A stretch of 21,689 nucleotides of DNA, taken from contig CALQZM010000008.1 in assembly GCA_943349385.1 (NCBI GenBank), forward strand, positions 1 to 21,689. The letters are read 5' to 3'. The stretch comes from Candidatus Peribacteria bacterium. GTDB lineage: Bacteria > Patescibacteriota > Gracilibacteria > UBA1369 > GCA-2718715. The first letter of the stretch is position 1. The number at the start of each line of letters is the position of its first letter. Positions 18,669 to 21,689 of this stretch are shown here, piece by piece. Under the pieces are notes generated by a model. That model was not told the DNA's origin, did no database searches, and saw only the letters and a program-made list of their open reading frames with translations. The position numbers and the translations under genes were made by a program.

Positions 18669-20648
18669 TTATTTTGCGAATACTGCAGTAATTTTGGCAT
18701 CTTGCACTAAGTCAAAATCTAAGCTCGGCTCCCCTGTTTCTGGGTCAAATTTAGCTAAGTTTGGAATATGAGCATAGATTCTTGGAGCATTAGAATTTGC
18801 ATAGGAGTATTTTTTTTCAAAAATTGTGTTTACCACTCCAGGTTGATTTTGAATTAATAACTCATAGTTAGCTACCGGATCAAAATCCAGATCAATATTA
18901 GACTCATACTCAAAAGTTACTTCTTTGGTTTCTTGCGGCTTTAAAAGCATTTCAAATAAAAAATAGGTTTTGTTTAACTGTTTATCAGAATAAGTTTTTA
19001 TGTTTTTATTATTTGAAACTAACTTAGACCCTTTTGGCACGTAAACTTTTATAACTACTTTATTATCCCCTCGTCCTAAAATATATCGAGTAAAATCTAC
19101 CATTTCAGTAACACCAAAGGGGGCTAAATAGTTTTGCCATTGGAACTCAACTCTATCACTGAAAGAATGATGTCTTCTAATTGTTAATTTATGATTCACT
19201 TTACCTGATTTGTTAATTTGGGTTTCTTGAATGAATCTTTGTTTAATAAATTTATCGGTTTTATTTCCGCCGACAGATGTATTATTAACGTGTAAATAAT
19301 CCTGGTTCTTAGCTAATTCTTTTGGAATACTTCCTGTAAAATTTAGAGACTGAAATAATTGTTGAATGTCGGATTTTTTGCTGTAGATCTGTAGGTGCTC
19401 TTTGTTTAAGTTATCTAATAAAATTTGTACTAAGTTTTTAAAATCAATACTTTGGAATATTTTCTGTTCGAATCCAGACATAAAGCTTTTTAGAACCTTT
19501 TTATCCTCGGCATTAATGTCTTTTTCTGCCTCAATAAAATAGGTAAGGACTGTGTCGTAATTCTCGGCATTAACGCTGGCATTGAGTCCATTAATTTTAA
19601 TTGGTCCAACGATTTTTAAAATATCTTTAATCAATTCTTGATCAATACTTATAACGGTATCAAAACTTTGACCGCCAGCCCGTTGTACCATAGTTTCAAT
19701 TCTGGCAGCACTTATAGCAAAATCAGGGGTGTAATTTGCATCGCGGATAAATATTTTATCGGTAAAGCCTTCAAACTCTGGGGGAATAACGAAGGAAGGA
19801 TCAAATAAAACTCCATCGTATTTATAAACATCTTCTAATTCAAACCTAGTTAATACCCCTTTATTAACTTCGGCTTTAATGAATGATCCAAAAAATCCGC
19901 CAGTTGCTCTTATTTCATAATTATTTTGAATTAAAATTAAATAGGAATGTGGTACTTGATGTCCGAGTAAATCTAGACCTATATAAGCAATATCGATTAA
20001 TTTAGAGTATTCAATAGTTGCCTTTTTTAAATCATCTAAACCTAAATTCAGTTTTTTCTTTAAAGATGGTGGCAAAATCGTTTGATTTAATGATTCCAAA
20101 TTTTTTACTACTTGCGTTAGATTTTGTTCAACTTTTAGTAAATTCGGAATTTCTTTTGCTAAATCGAAAGTTAAATTTGGGTTTGATTCGGATTTTGATT
20201 GATTGGCACTTATAAATTTTGCGGGGGAATTTTCAAGTTTAAGGGCGATTTGCGATAAAAGGGTGCCTGACTCGGCTAAAAGTGATCCTGATGACGTGAG
20301 CTTGTTTGTAAACGCAACAGAGCCACGTAAAAACCAAGTATCGTTTGCTAAAGTGTTAAAATTTTGTTCTGCTTGTTTAAAAGAGTCTAATGAGTCTTCG
20401 AAATTGGCATAAGATACGCTGTTTTTGGCACTTGATAAAGATTCAAAACTTTGCATCGAAGTGTCGAGCAAAGTTGCAATAAATCCTTTTAGCTGATTAG
20501 CGAAAATTACTAGGTTCAAACATATAAACAATCCAACTATGCTAACAATAAAAAGATTAAACTGTTTTTTGGCTTTAGGATTCCAAACAAAATTCTTAGT
20601 TGAATTTGGCTTAAGTTTATTTTTGATATCGGTGAATTTTTTTGTCAT
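18669..20648 (-). CDS. DUF4012 domain membrane-anchored protein
   Basis: A 659-residue protein with a basic cytoplasmic N-terminus, one membrane helix (about 31-50), then a long helical segment (about 55-235) and a DUF4012 domain outside the membrane. The family signature is seen in YLILIQNNYEIRATGGFFGS (about 236-255): Asn-Asn, Glu, Arg, then Thr-Gly-Gly-Phe. It is followed by GVLTRFELEDVYKYDG. The C-terminal 200 residues are beta-rich (TIRRHHSFSDRVEFQWQNYL and later strands). DUF4012 proteins occur in Patescibacteria and some Gram-positives, sometimes near polysaccharide genes; their activity is unknown. Its ATG (20648) follows the upstream stop by one base, so it is very likely co-translated with the gene at 20650. 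Confidence 0.9.
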   Translation of the reverse strand: MTKKFTDIKNKLKPNSTKNFVWNPKAKKQFNLFIVSIVGLFICLNLVIFANQLKGFIATLLDTSMQSFESLSSAKNSVSYANFEDSLDSFKQAEQNFNTLANDTWFLRGSVAFTNKLTSSGSLLAESGTLLSQIALKLENSPAKFISANQSKSESNPNLTFDLAKEIPNLLKVEQNLTQVVKNLESLNQTILPPSLKKKLNLGLDDLKKATIEYSKLIDIAYIGLDLLGHQVPHSYLILIQNNYEIRATGGFFGSFIKAEVNKGVLTRFELEDVYKYDGVLFDPSFVIPPEFEGFTDKIFIRDANYTPDFAISAARIETMVQRAGGQSFDTVISIDQELIKDILKIVGPIKINGLNASVNAENYDTVLTYFIEAEKDINAEDKKVLKSFMSGFEQKIFQSIDFKNLVQILLDNLNKEHLQIYSKKSDIQQLFQSLNFTGSIPKELAKNQDYLHVNNTSVGGNKTDKFIKQRFIQETQINKSGKVNHKLTIRRHHSFSDRVEFQWQNYLAPFGVTEMVDFTRYILGRGDNKVVIKVYVPKGSKLVSNNKNIKTYSDKQLNKTYFLFEMLLKPQETKEVTFEYESNIDLDFDPVANYELLIQNQPGVVNTIFEKKYSYANSNAPRIYAHIPNLAKFDPETGEPSLDFDLVQDAKITAVFAK

Positions 20649-20649
20649 T

Positions 20650-21689
20650 TTACCAAGCCATTAAAGTCACTGTTTGAATTCCATCATTGAAAAAATTTGA
20701 AGTTGTCATTAAATTTGGAATATCATCTGGATCAGCTACTAATTTAAAGTATGGATAAATAAATTCTTTATTTAAATATAGAACTTCGTCTGCAATTGGT
20801 AGTAAAGCATTCATTGATTCGGCAAAAAATTTATTTTCAGATAATAATTGCCCTGATGACGAAAGTGTCATGAAAGGATTTAGGCTGGTCGAAATATAGT
20901 CTAGGTTTTTTGGAACATTTTGGCCAAGATAAATGTTAGTGTCTAAAGATTCTAAATTAAACTGAAAAGTGTTAGGCAAAATTGATTCTGGCTCGTAATC
21001 TTCGGCTGGGGTTAAGACTTGCGCCTGAGTTCCGTCTTCTAATTTATATGGTTTTTTGACCGGATTAAAATAAGCTGCTAATCGGCTTAGCTCTTCTTTG
21101 GCTCTTGATTTCAATACTGGATTTAATTTTTTAAATAAAAGTGAAAGATTTTTTTCATTATCGTAACTAATAGCAAATTCAGCATTTAAAATTTTGGTAA
21201 CGATGCGCAAAGCTTCTGGTGAAAGATTGTAGGAATTTAAATAGCTAAGAATTTCTGCCGCAAGATCTCTATTATCTACAAGTTTATTTAATCTTTCAGC
21301 TACGTTAACTCCCGAGAAAAATACCAACTGATTATCGTTTAAATACTCTGGAATAGTGGGATTGTATTTAGTTCTAGTTACTGGGAATCCTGTATTTGTT
21401 TGGCTGCTTTCGTTGGTATAAGTTGAAAAAACTAGTCCTAAGTCCGAGGATCTTAAAGCACCAACTGTTACCCCTAATTTTTGATTAATCGACTCGAATA
21501 ATCCGGCTACCCCACTTAGATCTTGCGGTTTAAACAATTCATGATTTAAATAAAAATCTAAGATGTTAAACTTAGGCAAATTAGCGATTGCATCTTGAAA
21601 TCTAGGAATTGTTTTCACTTGTCTTTTGGCGCTTAATATTAAATTTAGGGCCTGTGGGTTTTGAGACAAATATAATTTATTGTTTTGTA
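20650..21689 (-). CDS. Hypothetical protein, 5' end beyond the window
   Basis: At least 340 residues of a protein I do not firmly recognise. The only nearby start is TTG at 21667-21669, and the frame stays open from there to the window edge (residues QNNKLY upstream). The true N-terminus is therefore probably outside, perhaps with a membrane anchor. The visible part alternates helices and short strands, with repeated segments where LxxF/LVF is followed by Asn-rich loops (NILDFYLNH, DNQLVFFSG). It loosely resembles DUF3352-type extracellular proteins, but I cannot confirm this. It ends TLMAW and its TAA is one base before the DUF4012 ATG, so the two products likely act together at the cell surface (inference). 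Confidence 0.7.
   Translation of the reverse strand, partial: QNNKLYLSQNPQALNLILSAKRQVKTIPRFQDAIANLPKFNILDFYLNHELFKPQDLSGVAGLFESINQKLGVTVGALRSSDLGLVFSTYTNESSQTNTGFPVTRTKYNPTIPEYLNDNQLVFFSGVNVAERLNKLVDNRDLAAEILSYLNSYNLSPEALRIVTKILNAEFAISYDNEKNLSLLFKKLNPVLKSRAKEELSRLAAYFNPVKKPYKLEDGTQAQVLTPAEDYEPESILPNTFQFNLESLDTNIYLGQNVPKNLDYISTSLNPFMTLSSSGQLLSENKFFAESMNALLPIADEVLYLNKEFIYPYFKLVADPDDIPNLMTTSNFFNDGIQTVTLMAW

Noticed and set aside
1..21689. TGA read as glycine, as in Absconditabacteria and Gracilibacteria
   Set aside because: All conserved proteins are full length with normal family endings under the standard code, and no in-frame TGA interrupts them.
1..21689. CRISPR arrays, insertion sequences or rRNA genes
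   Set aside because: No regularly spaced repeats, transposase-like frames or rRNA core sequences are visible in the window.

Overview
The window is an AT-rich, tightly packed bacterial chromosome segment. It most resembles a member of the Candidate Phyla Radiation (Patescibacteria). The grounds are a DUF4012 membrane protein, a run of three prepilin-like genes, one protein that joins a peptidoglycan amidase to a SpoIID domain, a trimmed RsmI, and one-base or 8-base gene overlaps. I infer this assignment from gene content; no 16S gene is present. Nineteen protein genes can be supported, all closed by TAA (15) or TAG (4) and none by TGA. Most genes that start a transcript have a recognisable sigma70-type promoter, a leader of only about 5 to 30 bases, and no Shine-Dalgarno sequence.

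Left part (1-4301). A decayed stretch (1-430) holds the last 48 codons of a lactate/malate dehydrogenase-type gene. It is followed by tRNA-Gly(GCC) with its own promoter, then ychF and aroD on the minus strand, rnhA on the plus strand, an unrecognised minus-strand gene, and a DUF305 lipoprotein on the minus strand.

Centre (4427-14304). trxA stands alone. It is followed by a long plus-strand operon: amidase-SpoIID, tsaB, a small two-helix membrane protein, rsmI, three type IV pilin-like genes and leuS, closed by a hairpin terminator. Functions combine cell wall remodelling and surface pili with tRNA/rRNA modification and aminoacylation. Several junctions overlap, so translation there is probably coupled.

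Noncoding block (14249-15406). About 1.16 kb carries no convincing protein gene but is dense in structure: a minus-strand promoter-like site with a palindrome over its -10, long hairpins, a perfect 16-bp inverted repeat and good minus-strand terminators. It probably encodes one or more small RNAs. I could not match it to tmRNA, RNase P RNA, SRP RNA or 6S RNA, and it is the least explained part of the window.

Right part (15327-21689). A secreted SIMPL-domain protein (minus) is divergent from miaB and an EamA-type transporter (plus). These converge on a minus-strand pair: a DUF4012 protein and an upstream companion whose 5' end lies beyond the window.
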